Positions 11,292-21,743 of a DNA stretch of 64,000 bases are shown piece after piece (the stretch's first letter is position 1; each line of letters opens with the position of its first letter). Position numbers and translations under genes: made by a program. This stretch comes from Hemileia vastatrix (Eukaryota; Basidiomycota; Pucciniomycetes; Pucciniales; Zaghouaniaceae): contig JASXTE010000003.1 in the NCBI GenBank assembly GCA_030280995.1, positions 48,224,474 through 48,288,473 on the forward strand. The letters run 5' to 3'. The notes beneath the pieces are model-generated. The model did not search any database and was not told the DNA's origin. It saw only the letters and a program-made list of their open reading frames with translations.

Positions 11292-12430
11292 TGTCAGCCA
11301 GGCTGTTCCAGGAGTCCAGTAAATGATATATAAATTATAAAACCTTAAAGAGTGGGTAAGAATTGTATTTAATGAATATAACTTAATATTTTATTGCATA
11401 ATGAAATTATATAAGTATTTTATTATATAAAAGTGTTACATTAAATTTATTGGTTATATATATTTTTATATACAGTTAAATTGAACATAATATAATATAT
11501 TCTACAAATTATGGCGCATTTTAATGTATTTAATAATTATAAATTTATATTTAATTAATTGAAAAACATATATTATAATTATAAGTGTAAAATTGATTTA
11601 TAATATATTTAAATTAATTACTTAAATTTATATATTAAATAATACCTCTCATATGATACTAAACAATAATTAATGACGCTTCTTTTGACCCTTAATTGTG
11701 TTAGAAAAAACAAATAAATTAATTTGGACTAAATTGAGATTAATTGCATGTTTTGTTGCGTCAAATTATTTTTTGTTTCACTTAAAATGTCCTTTAATCA
11801 GACTGTACCATCTGTTTGGAATTATTTTTCTCATAGTTCCTATGTTCCAATCTTGTTTAGTTATTCACTATTTTTCACTTACTGATTTGGGAATTAATGA
11901 CGGGAAAATTGGATTCTTAATTGGGGTTTTAATTAATTGTTTCATGTTTTTCTCTATATTGTTATGTTTCATTTACTCTTTTGATATATTTGTTTTACTT
12001 CATTCTAATCATTGTATTTACAAAGATAGTAGCGCTTCAGAGGACCCATTGCCTATAAAAGGGCCTTGGATAATCCCCTGTAGCCTCATCACTTATTACA
12101 CACTCAACAAATTAAATAACCAATTTATTACGTTTATATTTTTTTTATTAGTAATACAAATCTAATTTAAATTCTATACAACAAATCAAAGGTTGCTTTA
12201 AGTCTGATAGTAATTAAAATTGTTTGCCGCGCAGAATCCTTACATTTAATAATATTATTGTTAATAAAATCTAAGTTTTTGTCACCTCTCAAAGTTGCTC
12301 ACTGTTGTTTCCCTCTCAAATAAATTAAATAGATATTTTTTTGGTTTATTTCTTTATTTTCCCTTGTCCTCCTCCTTCTCTCCTCCTTTTTCTCCTATTT
12401 TTCTTACCTCTTCTAGACGACTGACCGACA
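11292..12430 (+). mobile_element. Solo LTR U inserted in LTR U'
   Basis: 1,139 bp from TGTCAGCCAGGC to CTGACCGACA, with a perfect GAATA duplication at 11287-11291 and 12431-12435. Because it landed in a relative in opposite orientation, 10920-12870 forms a large inverted repeat. It has a TATA box at 12054-12060 and a C/T-rich U5. It carries no coding region of its own. Confidence 0.85.
12054..12060 (+). promoter_or_regulatory. TATA box of LTR U
   Basis: TATAAAA in the context GCCTATAAAAGGGCC. The inverted copy is in U' near 11113, and the V-element LTR has the same motif near 61313-61320, which supports it as the shared LTR promoter of these families. Confidence 0.6.
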
Positions 12431-13633
12431 GAATAACTAAACAAGCCTGGAACATAGGAACTATGAGAAAAATCATTCAAAACAGATGGTACAGTCTGAT
12501 TTAAGGATTTTTAAGTGAAACAAAAATATTCTGACACAACAAATATGTAATTTATTTCAATTCAGTATTAATTAGTTTTTCCTGACACAATTATAGGTCA
12601 AAAGAAGCGTCATTATTTATTGTTTAATACTATAAAAAATGATATTTAATATATAAATATAAATAATTAATTTAATTATATTATAAGTAAATTTTACACT
12701 TATAATTATAATATATGTTTTTAATTAATTAAATATAAATTTATAATTATTAAATACATAAAAAATGCGCCATTATTTGTAGAATATAATAAATTATGTT
12801 TAATTTAAATGTATAAAAAATTTATATAACCAATAAAATTAATATAACCCTTATATGTAATAAGATACTTATTGTCACGCGCCACATGACACTCGAAGCG
12901 AAATTAACTCAATAAATCAATAATATCGAGTCCTAAATCTATACTCAAAGCGCAGAAAGCAATTCTCCATAGCAACTGCGATTTTCCTTTGTGTACTGCT
13001 ATTTAACTGCGCTAGCCTAAACTCTAAATCTAAATTAGTCAATCTCCCAATAGGGTACCTTAGTCCTTTTCAATAAGCGACGCACAGCGCTAGGATCAAC
13101 GAAATAGTATAGTAGTAGTTTTTTTTCATTAAAGTTTTGTTAATTAATTAAAAGGGACAAATTGAGCATGAACGGATATTTAGTAGAGAGGGTCTAAGTG
13201 TATGTTAGTAATGGTCAATGGAACGGGAATGCTGTGATGGAAGGGAGGTCAATGCGAGGAGGAACAAAGGATATAAAAGGAGTTGGGTATTTGGTTCGAT
13301 ATTCCTTAGAATTAAATTATAATATCGTATTTACATTAATAGTGGTAAAAACCTTAAAAGTTAAATCATTGTTATTGTATCTTTCTTTTACCTTCTCAAA
13401 TATTCATTTCTAAATCCTAAATTTTTGATTATTGAGTTTCCAACCCTTCGTGAGATTTTAAGAATTATTATTACCTTGGAACTAGTTTATAATTCTTCTC
13501 GATCGAACCTCGAACCTATAGCTATTACTTTGAGTGACCTTCTAATCATTTCCTCGAATCATTCCTCTGTGCTTCGAAGAAGTTTCTAAAAATCCCTCAT
13601 CTCACTTACAGGAACATCCTCGACCTTGTGCGT

Positions 13634-14766
13634 TATGGTAAGGTAAACTCTTACAGTCACCTTGCTGTAAGCAGAATCCGGAGGAGATATGTGGATTTAG
13701 CTGAAAACCCCGTCCTTCCAATAAAATAGCAAAATGGGAATTCTAAATCACTAAGCTAACCAATCTACTTGGATCTGATTGATGAAAATAATGAAACTCT
13801 AAAATATTTAACGCTTATTGAGATTTAAAGAAAGTGGCTGTTGATAAAGAAATACTGATAACAACAATTAAGGTGTACCAGTGAAAGATCTGAAAAGATT
13901 GACTTTTATGTTTTTTATAATAATTTAAATTTTTATGAGACAGCAATAATCAAGTCCCAGTGATGAAGACCTTTCTAAAGATACCCTATATGAAGTGTTA
14001 TTTTAATTGTTGAGTAGTATTTCTAAAATGTTATATATAAAATATAAAGTTATAAGGGTATTACAATTTATTTAATTTGTTGAGTAATAAAAAATGAGAC
14101 TGTGGTAGTTAATGATTAAGCTGTATGATCTGTCCCCCCTCTCAATTTCGAGTTTGAGAAGCGCTTAAGTATTCCTAGTCACGTGCCTAAATTTTCCCTT
14201 CCAGAGCTCTTCCAGAGTCAATCCGGAGCCCATACGGAGTCCGTACGGAGTCCGTACGGAGTCAAAGTGGAGTCCGTACGGAGTCCGTCCGGACTTCCGG
14301 ACTCAATTTAGAACCTTAAAACCATAATAAAAAATCTAGAAAAATTACACATAATAGAGCTACTTCCCCTTTACATACCAAACTAGGTTTCGTAGTCTGC
14401 GCAGCTCTAATTACCCCGTGAAAATTCATCAAAGTTAAGTAATTTTTGAAAACGTAAATATTTCTATAAAACTTTAAAATTCATTTAAAAATTTAAGAAA
14501 AATAGTAAAAATTCTGGAAAATTTCCCAAGGTTCTTGAGTGACTCGACTTAATACTTATAAATTTTTTAGACCGTAAAAAATAAGTTTTCTCCGTAAAAT
14601 AAATTGTTTTTGTGTAGGCATTCGCTCGTGACCAATTTCTTCATATTTTAAACTCCAATAAATTAAATAAAACCCTTTTATATAAAAAAATAATAACACC
14701 AATCTTGCATGCCATGATAACTCCATTTACATATTTAGGTGCCGTACTAAACTTTAGGCTACCACA
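13634..14766 (-). repeat. 3' LTR of Y
   Basis: 1,133 bp, matching 23124-24236 closely; the 20-bp length difference comes mainly from extra GTCCGTACGGA units. A purine-rich tract abuts it on the internal side. Confidence 0.9.
14230..14292. repeat. Tandem GTCCGTACGGA units in the Y LTR
   Basis: About four to five 11-bp units with a self-complementary CCGTACGG core. The partner LTR has fewer units at 23711-23763. The copy-number difference arose after insertion or came through template switching. Confidence 0.75.
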
Positions 14767-14778
14767 TCCTCCCTCCAA
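14767..14778 (-). promoter_or_regulatory. Polypurine tract of Y
   Basis: On the element strand GGAGGGAGGA lies directly before the 3' LTR start TGTGGTAG, the expected place for plus-strand DNA priming. Confidence 0.7.
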
Positions 14779-15437
14779 TCGAGAATGTCCCCATTCTTAT
14801 AACTTTGAATAAGTGGTTGAGCAATTCCAAAAGAATTATCTTTTCTAATAAAATAATTTGATAAATTTGTTTTAGCTGGTCTTCTTTTAAATCTTTATAA
14901 TAAAAACGTTGTTTCTTCTTCTCTGGCTTGATATAACATAAAATAACATAAAATAAATCTTGTGATGATTCCACTACGAGAGCAAGGTTTGAATCCCTTC
15001 AGACTCCCATTAACCAGTCTTCCTTCTTGTCACAGCATTGAGAGAGTGGATCTTCCTATGAGCCGAATACTCCTGATTCCAACCTCATAGGGCCCCCACT
15101 GAGCCGAATTCTATGATTCCAATCTCGCCATAAGGTCCTCCAAGCTTCACACCAAAAAAAAAAATGGCCTAACTATGAGGCACTAAAAAAAATCATTCCC
15201 TAAAATCCAACTACCATCCTAACTTCTGATTCCTTCATCACAATTTGAAAACTTTGCTATACAGCAAACCCATAAAATACTTTTGCCAGGCTTCCAATAA
15301 TAATATTAACTTTAGACCATGTTAAAGCGCCACAAATTTCACCTAATTAACCATTATGCTTTCCATAGCATCATTATCACCTAAAATTTTAACCTCCTAA
15401 AGCTTATCAGCACCCAATTCCAGAAATAATTGAATAA

Positions 15438-16205
15438 CCAGTTTAGAGTCTTAGTGGACAGTGATAAATTAAAAGATTGAATTGAGTTATCCAAACAAGA
15501 TTGACATTCCAGTTTAAAGTCTTGGTGGACCAAAAATATAATCGATTGCCAGTTTATGGTCTTGGTGGACCAAAGATCGTTTAGGTGCATAAATAACTTG
15601 ATAAATTCCTAAGTAAGGCCTAGGCTTGACCAAAGATTGAATACATTTGATAATCCAGTTTAATGTCATAGTGGACCAAACATTTGATCAACAAGTAATC
15701 AAGTATAAGGCCATAGTGGTCCAATGAATGTTGAATTATCCTGCAGATATTAATTTTCCAGTTTAAAGTCATAGTGGACTAAACAATGAATGAACTACCA
15801 GTTTAAAGTCATGGTGGACCAAACATTTAATCGATAAGAAATCCAGTTTAAGGTCATGGTGGACCCAACAGCTTGATAACAGTCCAGTTTAAGGTCTTGG
15901 TGGACCTAACAAATCCAATAAAAAAAAATTTTAACGATAGTCTTGAAAATTAGCCAGTTTAAAGTCTTGGAGGACTAACAGATCCAAAATACGTGTAAAA
16001 AAAAACCTTAAAGAGCGTCTTGAACAGTAGCCAGTTTAAAGTCTTGGAGGACTAACAGATCCAAAATATGTATAAAAAAACCTTAAAGAACGTCTTGCAC
16101 AGTAGCCAGTTTAAAGTCTTGGAGGACTAACAGATCCAAAATATGTATAAAAAACCTTAAAGAACGTCTTGCACAGTAGCCAGTTTAAAGTCTTGGAGGA
16201 CTAAC
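15438..16205 (-). repeat. Array of small covarying hairpin repeats in the Y 3' region
   Basis: About 14 copies of a 22-bp unit, on the plus strand CCAGTTTAAAGTCTTGGTGG plus AC. On the element strand it reads NNTC, a six-base loop like CACCAA, GANN, then TTAAACTGG. Copies start near 15438, 15509, 15549, 15655, 15759, 15798, 15843, 15893, 15953, 16031, 16108 and 16180, with degenerate ones near 15612 and 15701. Outer stem pairs change together, for example AGTC with GACT and GGTC with GACC. Confidence 0.85.
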
Positions 16206-16210
16206 AGATA
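15940..16210 (-). repeat. Four tandem copies of a ~77-bp unit
   Basis: The unit contains the hairpin motif plus CTAACAGATCCAAAATA, an A run and CCTTAAAGAACGTCTTG. The copies are nearly identical, so this part of the array expanded by recent tandem duplication, unlike the dispersed copies upstream. Confidence 0.85.
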
Positions 16211-17244
16211 TCTTGAAGTAAAATCCCATTGGTATTGAGTTCTCCTAGACCCTTTTTCCTGTCTAAAATAAATGAATAAAACTAAAAAGAATGAAGACTG
16301 AAAAATAAAACTAAGAATTATAATAATAATTTTGATTTAATTAATTGATTTTTTTTTTTTTTTTTTTTTTTTTTTGATTTTTTTATTATTTTATTTTTTA
16401 TTTATTTATTTTTATTTTTATTTTTTAATTTAAAATAAAAGATTTTAAAAAAAGATAGTTTGGAAATAAAAGTTAAAATTTAATTTTTAAAGAAAGATAA
16501 ACGAATGTGAAAAGAAAGATAAAAAAAGTAAAAAAATTTCAAAATAAAATTTTAAAAGATGCCCCCCGGCCATTTGATGAGCCGTACCCTCGACATCATA
16601 CCCACATCCAAGTGCAACTTGATGTGGTTACACAATTTTGAGAAATTGAAAAGAAAAGAAAATAAATGAAAGTTTTTAGAAGATAATTTTTATAATGATG
16701 ATCACTGGGTGGGCTCCCTCCAATTTATAAAAATGATTAGAGACCACCAGTGAGCATCACCTTTACAATAATTCATAATATATATTAAAGAAAAGAAATC
16801 ACAATCTAACATAAAAAAAAAAAAAAAAATCAAAAACAAAATAAAATAAAATAAATCTTGAATCCGGCGTTGTGAGCGGTGTCTCTTGATTCGTTCCAGT
16901 TTATAGTCTTAGTGGACTTCCTAAAATTAAAAGACAAAGCCAGGATTCAACTAGAAACAGGGAAAATTTTGGAAACAAACATTATGGGGTAATTGTGTAT
17001 AGAGCAGCCAGCCCATCAATTACCCCCACACTTGCCAATATTAAATTAAGAAGGTTCCCCTGTGAACACTTCTTCCAATAAATTTTTAAAATTTTCCAAC
17101 ACTATCTTCACCCGTATTTTAAGAATTTTAAATTTTGAAAATTTTCAATGAAGGTTTTCTCGCATTTCGTTATGTTTCATCACAGTTTCGTTGCCCATAT
17201 GCAGTGTAACGATAGTAAAGTATTTTTGATAAAAATAAGAAGAT

Positions 17245-17405
17245 AGTTTATACTCGTTGCGGAGGAATCCATAAAATTTCGTAGATATCATAGTTTATCC
17301 TCATTGCGGAGGAATCCATAAAGTTTCATTAATATCATAGTTTATCCTCATTGCGGAGGAATCCATAAAGTTTCATTGATATCATAGTTTATCCTCATTG
17401 CGGAG
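17245..17405 (-). repeat. Tandem ~48-bp hairpin units at the pol 3' end of Y
   Basis: Four copies of TAGTTTATCCTCATTGCGGA plus GG, near 17248, 17290, 17338 and 17385. The last codes the final residues of Pol (LRNEDKL) and the others follow its stop. On the element strand each forms CCTC, loop CGCAAT, GAGG. Confidence 0.85.
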
Positions 17406-20400
17406 GTCAACTTCGGCACTCCTGGTGCCTCTAGGATAGAACCGTTTCACTTGATCGGCCGCTACCCTCTTCTTCAATACTACTCCATCCAACTCTTCTA
17501 GCACATATGAACCGCCGGAAACTTGCTCCTTGATTTTATACAGTCCATTCCACCTATCTGCAAACATTTTTCCCCACTGACTTTCCAAACTCCTATTATA
17601 CACCAGGACCATATCTCCTGGGTTCAAAGGTTTCCTTAATCGATGTGCCAACCGCTCATCCCAATATTTGACTGATTGATTTCGGATCTTCATCATCCGC
17701 GAATATGCCTTTTCTAAATATTCTTCTTTCTTTTCTAGCTGCATCATTCTTGCACACAATAATTCTTCAGTAGTTTTGACCGTGTCCCAGTCAACTCCAA
17801 GATAAGATTCAGCTTCTAAATCAACCGGTAAAACTGCTTTCTGTCCAAAAACAAGTTCATAAGGTGAAAATCCGGTCGTCCTTTTGGCAGTGATTCGATC
17901 AGCAAATAAAACTAAAGGTAAATAGTGCCTCCACTTTTCGGCACTTGTCCCACACATTTTAACTAAAGCATCCTTAATAACTTGATGCCCTCTTTCAACC
18001 ATGCCTTCAGCTTCAGGATAATATGGGGTTGCTACCCTAACCTTTGATCCAACTTTCAATACGGCCTCTTTAAACTCTGTCCCAAATTCAGAACCTCCAT
18101 CTACCGTTACCAACTTCATCACCCCATACCTATATACCCAATTATTCAAAAAAAATTCTGCCACATTTTTGGCAGTTAAATTAATAAGAGGCGCTGCCTC
18201 TACCCAACCAGATAAATCATCTCTGGCCACAATTAAATATTTATACCGTCCCTCTTTTATATGAACGGCATCCAAACTAACTCTTCCAAAGAGCGTATAT
18301 TCACCGGTCGCGCGTCCAGGTTCTTTTGGCCTTAAATAACTTCGTCTTTGACATTCTTCGCATGACTGAACCCACTGTTTAACAGCCATCTTCATGCCAG
18401 GCCACCAAAATCGATCAGAAATTCTTCTAAATGTTTCTCCAATGCCTCTATGCCCGAGATCTTCATGCAGTGATTTCAAAACTAATTCTTGCCCCTTCTG
18501 TTGAGTTATAACTACTTGAGGATTTGGATACCTCCTCCTCATTAAACGTCGACCAGATAGGTAAAACGTAGATGACTTCCTCTTGATAGCCACCCATTCA
18601 TCGTCTTCACAATCTTCTGGCCTCTCTAAAGTCAACAAATATTTGACTAACAAAAAATAAAAACCAGTCTGACCCCAGACTTCATCTTGAAAATCGATTA
18701 ATATAACATCAATAGGGACTTCTCTATCACCAATATCACCTGCACATGAATGAGCCAATAATCGTTGACCCCTAAATAAATCTTTAATCGAGCTATGTCG
18801 ACGTTTTTCTTCTGAACCTTTGGATCCTTCAAAAACCGTATTTGAAAATACCTCTTTCTCTTTATCCACCCTTTTATTTAAATTCTCTAATTCTCCAACA
18901 TATACACCATTCCTTAATTTACTACTATCCCACACTACCAATCCATCTTCCTCTACATACACCACATCTTCTTCTACCTCCTCTCTGCCGAATTTATCTA
19001 CACCTTTTCCAACACCTTTATTAACATAAAAACTATTTTCCAGTTTATCCTCTTGGTGGAGGTCATCATCATCATAATCTAAACACAATAGTCCTGCCAG
19101 TTTAACCTCATAGGGGAGGTATGGAAAGTCTTCAGCTCCTTTAGTGCTGGCTTTGATAATAGGTATATCTTCATCGAACTCTTCTGAGTCTGAATCTTCT
19201 TCAGTGGGTGGTCTCCTTGATAAACCATCCGGCATAGTAAAAGTCTTGCCAGGCTTATGAACTAAATCAAATGAAAAATGTTGAATAAAAGCTACCCATC
19301 TCGTCATGGGTGCGTTCGGTAAACTTGGGGAATTAATCATCTGGATTAACGATTTCGCATCCACTTGCAACTCAAAATGTTGCCCCCACAAAATATGCTG
19401 AAGTTTCTTCAGTATTTTCGCCACACCACATAATTCCAATTTTGGTTGAGAATATCTTGATTCGACCTCAGTAAATACTACCGATTCATACCTAACTGGC
19501 CTGATGTAACCAGCTTTATCCATCTGAGACAAAACCGCCCCAGCTGCAACCTGACTTGAATCAACTGCTAAATAAATTCTACCAGCATCTTTTCCATAAT
19601 CCAACTTGTGCAGGACTAAATCCCTCCCCACAACCTCCTTCAACTTCTCAAACACCTTCTCACACTCTTCATCCCACTCCCAGTCTGCATCCTTTCTCGT
19701 TAACCGTCTCAATGGAGCTGCCAATGAAGAAAAGTCCTTGATAAACATTCTAACATATACGCAAACTCCTAAAAACCCTCTAACTTCGGTCGTATTCTTG
19801 GGTCTTGGCCAGGACTGAATTTTGTTAACTTTCTTCTTGGACATAATCCTACCCTCTCTACATACCACATGGCCTAATATTTCTAAGGCTGGCACACAAC
19901 ATGAAAATTTTGAACCTGAAATAGTTAAACCAGCCTCTTCAATTCGAAACAAGATTCTTTCTAATGTAATTGCAAATTCCCAAATGAATTTGCGTATCCC
20001 GGGATTCTCTTCCAACACCTGGTTATCATAGTCGGTTGTTGGTCCCTTAATTCCTCCATCATCTATAAAGATTCCAGCATATTGTGGAATTTCGTCTTGA
20101 AGGATCCAAGCCATCTGAGCTTGATAAACTGCAACCGAATTTGTTGCTCCTTGAGGTAATCTTGTTAACTGTAAGCGTCCAAGTGGCATATCAAATGTAG
20201 TGAGAGGCCTTGAGTCCGGATGTAACTCTCTCTCATCATATCCACCCATAATATCTCCCAAACCATAGCACACTCTCCCTGCAAACGCTTCAACAAACTC
20301 CTCAGCACTAGGTGGTATCCCAGCATCCTTTATTGTAACCCTATTTAATTCCCTAAGATCATGAACAACTCTAAGCTTGCCATTCGGTTTCTTGATACAA

Positions 20401-20663
20401 AATACCGGACTAGAATAACTTGACGTTGATTGCTCATACAGTCCAGTGCATATCCGTTCTCTGACAACTTCAATATAAGCTTCTTTCAATGCAGCTGGAA
20501 TAGGAATCGGTTTCTGCTGCCACGGTTCATGACATACCACAGGAATCTTGTAAGGCTCCCCATAGGAATGCTTCAACACACCCCTCTCCTCTTCTTCAAA
20601 AGCAATGGCCTTCTCTCGCTTGACCATCACATCCAACAACAACTTCTTCTCTTCTCCAGACAA
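17382..20663 (-). CDS. Y Pol: reverse transcriptase, RNase H, integrase
   Basis: About 1,093 residues. RT: VVHDLRELNRVTIKDAG, then RLPQGATNS, then the active site FIDD (GIFIDDGG, with Phe in place of the usual Tyr). RNase H-like: YLAVDSSQVAAGAVLSQ. Integrase: zinc domain H-H-C-C (HEDLGHRG to CEECQRR), then Asp in SLDAVH, Asp in TVDGGSEF and Glu in EGMVERGH. No chromodomain is visible. The frame is open upstream to a TAA at 20730-20732, so the real start is unclear; the 22 codons before the listed start (ending GPDGWL) look like genuine Pol sequence. Two hairpin units lie inside the frame near 19040 and 19094. The catalytic residues appear intact. Confidence 0.92.
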   Translation of the reverse strand: MSGEEKKLLLDVMVKREKAIAFEEEERGVLKHSYGEPYKIPVVCHEPWQQKPIPIPAALKEAYIEVVRERICTGLYEQSTSSYSSPVFCIKKPNGKLRVVHDLRELNRVTIKDAGIPPSAEEFVEAFAGRVCYGLGDIMGGYDERELHPDSRPLTTFDMPLGRLQLTRLPQGATNSVAVYQAQMAWILQDEIPQYAGIFIDDGGIKGPTTDYDNQVLEENPGIRKFIWEFAITLERILFRIEEAGLTISGSKFSCCVPALEILGHVVCREGRIMSKKKVNKIQSWPRPKNTTEVRGFLGVCVYVRMFIKDFSSLAAPLRRLTRKDADWEWDEECEKVFEKLKEVVGRDLVLHKLDYGKDAGRIYLAVDSSQVAAGAVLSQMDKAGYIRPVRYESVVFTEVESRYSQPKLELCGVAKILKKLQHILWGQHFELQVDAKSLIQMINSPSLPNAPMTRWVAFIQHFSFDLVHKPGKTFTMPDGLSRRPPTEEDSDSEEFDEDIPIIKASTKGAEDFPYLPYEVKLAGLLCLDYDDDDLHQEDKLENSFYVNKGVGKGVDKFGREEVEEDVVYVEEDGLVVWDSSKLRNGVYVGELENLNKRVDKEKEVFSNTVFEGSKGSEEKRRHSSIKDLFRGQRLLAHSCAGDIGDREVPIDVILIDFQDEVWGQTGFYFLLVKYLLTLERPEDCEDDEWVAIKRKSSTFYLSGRRLMRRRYPNPQVVITQQKGQELVLKSLHEDLGHRGIGETFRRISDRFWWPGMKMAVKQWVQSCEECQRRSYLRPKEPGRATGEYTLFGRVSLDAVHIKEGRYKYLIVARDDLSGWVEAAPLINLTAKNVAEFFLNNWVYRYGVMKLVTVDGGSEFGTEFKEAVLKVGSKVRVATPYYPEAEGMVERGHQVIKDALVKMCGTSAEKWRHYLPLVLFADRITAKRTTGFSPYELVFGQKAVLPVDLEAESYLGVDWDTVKTTEELLCARMMQLEKKEEYLEKAYSRMMKIRNQSVKYWDERLAHRLRKPLNPGDMVLVYNRSLESQWGKMFADRWNGLYKIKEQVSGGSYVLEELDGVVLKKRVAADQVKRFYPRGTRSAEVDLRNEDKL

Positions 20664-20729
20664 CCAACCATCAGGTCCAAAATTAACAACACCCAGTCTC
20701 TCAAAAGTGATTCTTGACGTCTCAGAAAA

Positions 20730-21689
20730 TTAAGGCGGATTCTTTACCAAGGGACTTTCATAAGGATCTCTTGATAACCTTGGTCTTCTCAAAGGTGGAT
20801 TTAATTCAGCAGGTAGCAATTCATTAATAGGTCGAACTTTATTTGCTACTTTCTTATATTTGGCTGCTTCCACATCTAAATAAACTTGAGGTAAAACATT
20901 TTCTTTTGTATCGCCATTAAAACTTTCATCAAATGAATCTTCTTCATCGCCAGAATCAGAATAAGAAAAATTAGAAAAATATTTTATTTCATTTTTAAAT
21001 TTTACCCTTTTCTCCTTTCCCTCGTCTAATTTATAAACAGATTTTCCGACACCTTTGCTTCCCTTATCCAACAGTAAATCACCCGTAAAGAAAGTCGGCA
21101 GTTTAACCTCTTGCTGGAGGACCGGAATTGAATTTTCACAAAAATTATTTTTTTGAGTTTTAATTATACTGAGATTTTTTATTGGGTTTTGATGAGATAA
21201 TTGCAGTTTACCCTCTTGCTGGAGGTCCAAAATAGAAGGAGATAATTGCAGTTTAACCTCTTGCTGGAGGTCCGGAAATGAATTTTCACAAAAATTATTT
21301 TTTTGTGTTTTACTTATACTGAGATTTTTTATTGAGTTTTGACGAGTTAATTGCAGTTTACCCTCTTGCTGGAGGTCCGTGAACATACCCTTCCAATTTT
21401 TATCCAACCTAATTTGGCCCATTTTGCCTTTTTTACCATTTTTAAATTTAATAGAAAAACCGGGTAAATCCAATAAACATATAGAAAAGTCCAAAACGTA
21501 TTTGCACTCCAAAGTAATATTAACAGAAAATAATTGAGAATCCACTTGAATTATCTCCAAGTGAGCTGACCTATTGCAATCCGGGATCTCATCCTGAGGA
21601 GAGATTACAACATTTGAGCGATCAGCCCCTGCTACCCCAAAAAATGAGGGCATCCATAATAATTTGAATCCTGAATAAATTGAAGACAT
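20730..21689 (-). CDS. Y middle ORF with DLQQEGKLQL repeats, unknown function
   Basis: 319 codons in the same frame as gag and pol, separated from them only by stops. I recognise no protease motif (no DTG or DSG) and no known domain. The central part has four repeats coded by the hairpin element (DLQQEGKLQL and variants, near 21098, 21203, 21247 and 21355), each followed by similar NSIKNL-like residues. The end is Lys/Pro-rich. It occupies the place where protease would normally sit, so it may be the gag-pol linker with a highly diverged protease. Confidence 0.6.
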   Translation of the reverse strand: MSSIYSGFKLLWMPSFFGVAGADRSNVVISPQDEIPDCNRSAHLEIIQVDSQLFSVNITLECKYVLDFSICLLDLPGFSIKFKNGKKGKMGQIRLDKNWKGMFTDLQQEGKLQLTRQNSIKNLSISKTQKNNFCENSFPDLQQEVKLQLSPSILDLQQEGKLQLSHQNPIKNLSIIKTQKNNFCENSIPVLQQEVKLPTFFTGDLLLDKGSKGVGKSVYKLDEGKEKRVKFKNEIKYFSNFSYSDSGDEEDSFDESFNGDTKENVLPQVYLDVEAAKYKKVANKVRPINELLPAELNPPLRRPRLSRDPYESPLVKNPP

Positions 21690-21743
21690 AACAATAAAAA
21701 AATTTCAGCCGAGTTTAGGTAGTTTATCCTCATTTCGGAGGAA

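Larger units (their letters stand above)
14779..17381 (-). other. Long 3' noncoding region of Y
   Basis: No coding frame is convincing on either strand. The region contains the hairpin array (15438-16205), a T run at 16350-16376, A/T-rich DNA to about 16560, one more hairpin unit at about 16896 and the tandem block at 17245-17405. The transcript of Y would carry all of it downstream of pol. Confidence 0.7.

Noticed and set aside
14940..15000. tRNA B-box-like GGTTTGAATCCC
   Set aside because: No matching A box, cloverleaf or acceptor stem around it in the Y 3' noncoding DNA.
15438..16205. CRISPR-like array
   Set aside because: Spacing is irregular, repeats diverge with compensating stem changes, and the setting is a eukaryotic retrotransposon.
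18820..20717. Several plus-strand ORFs opposite Y pol
   Set aside because: They lie antisense to an intact RT/integrase frame and show no family features.
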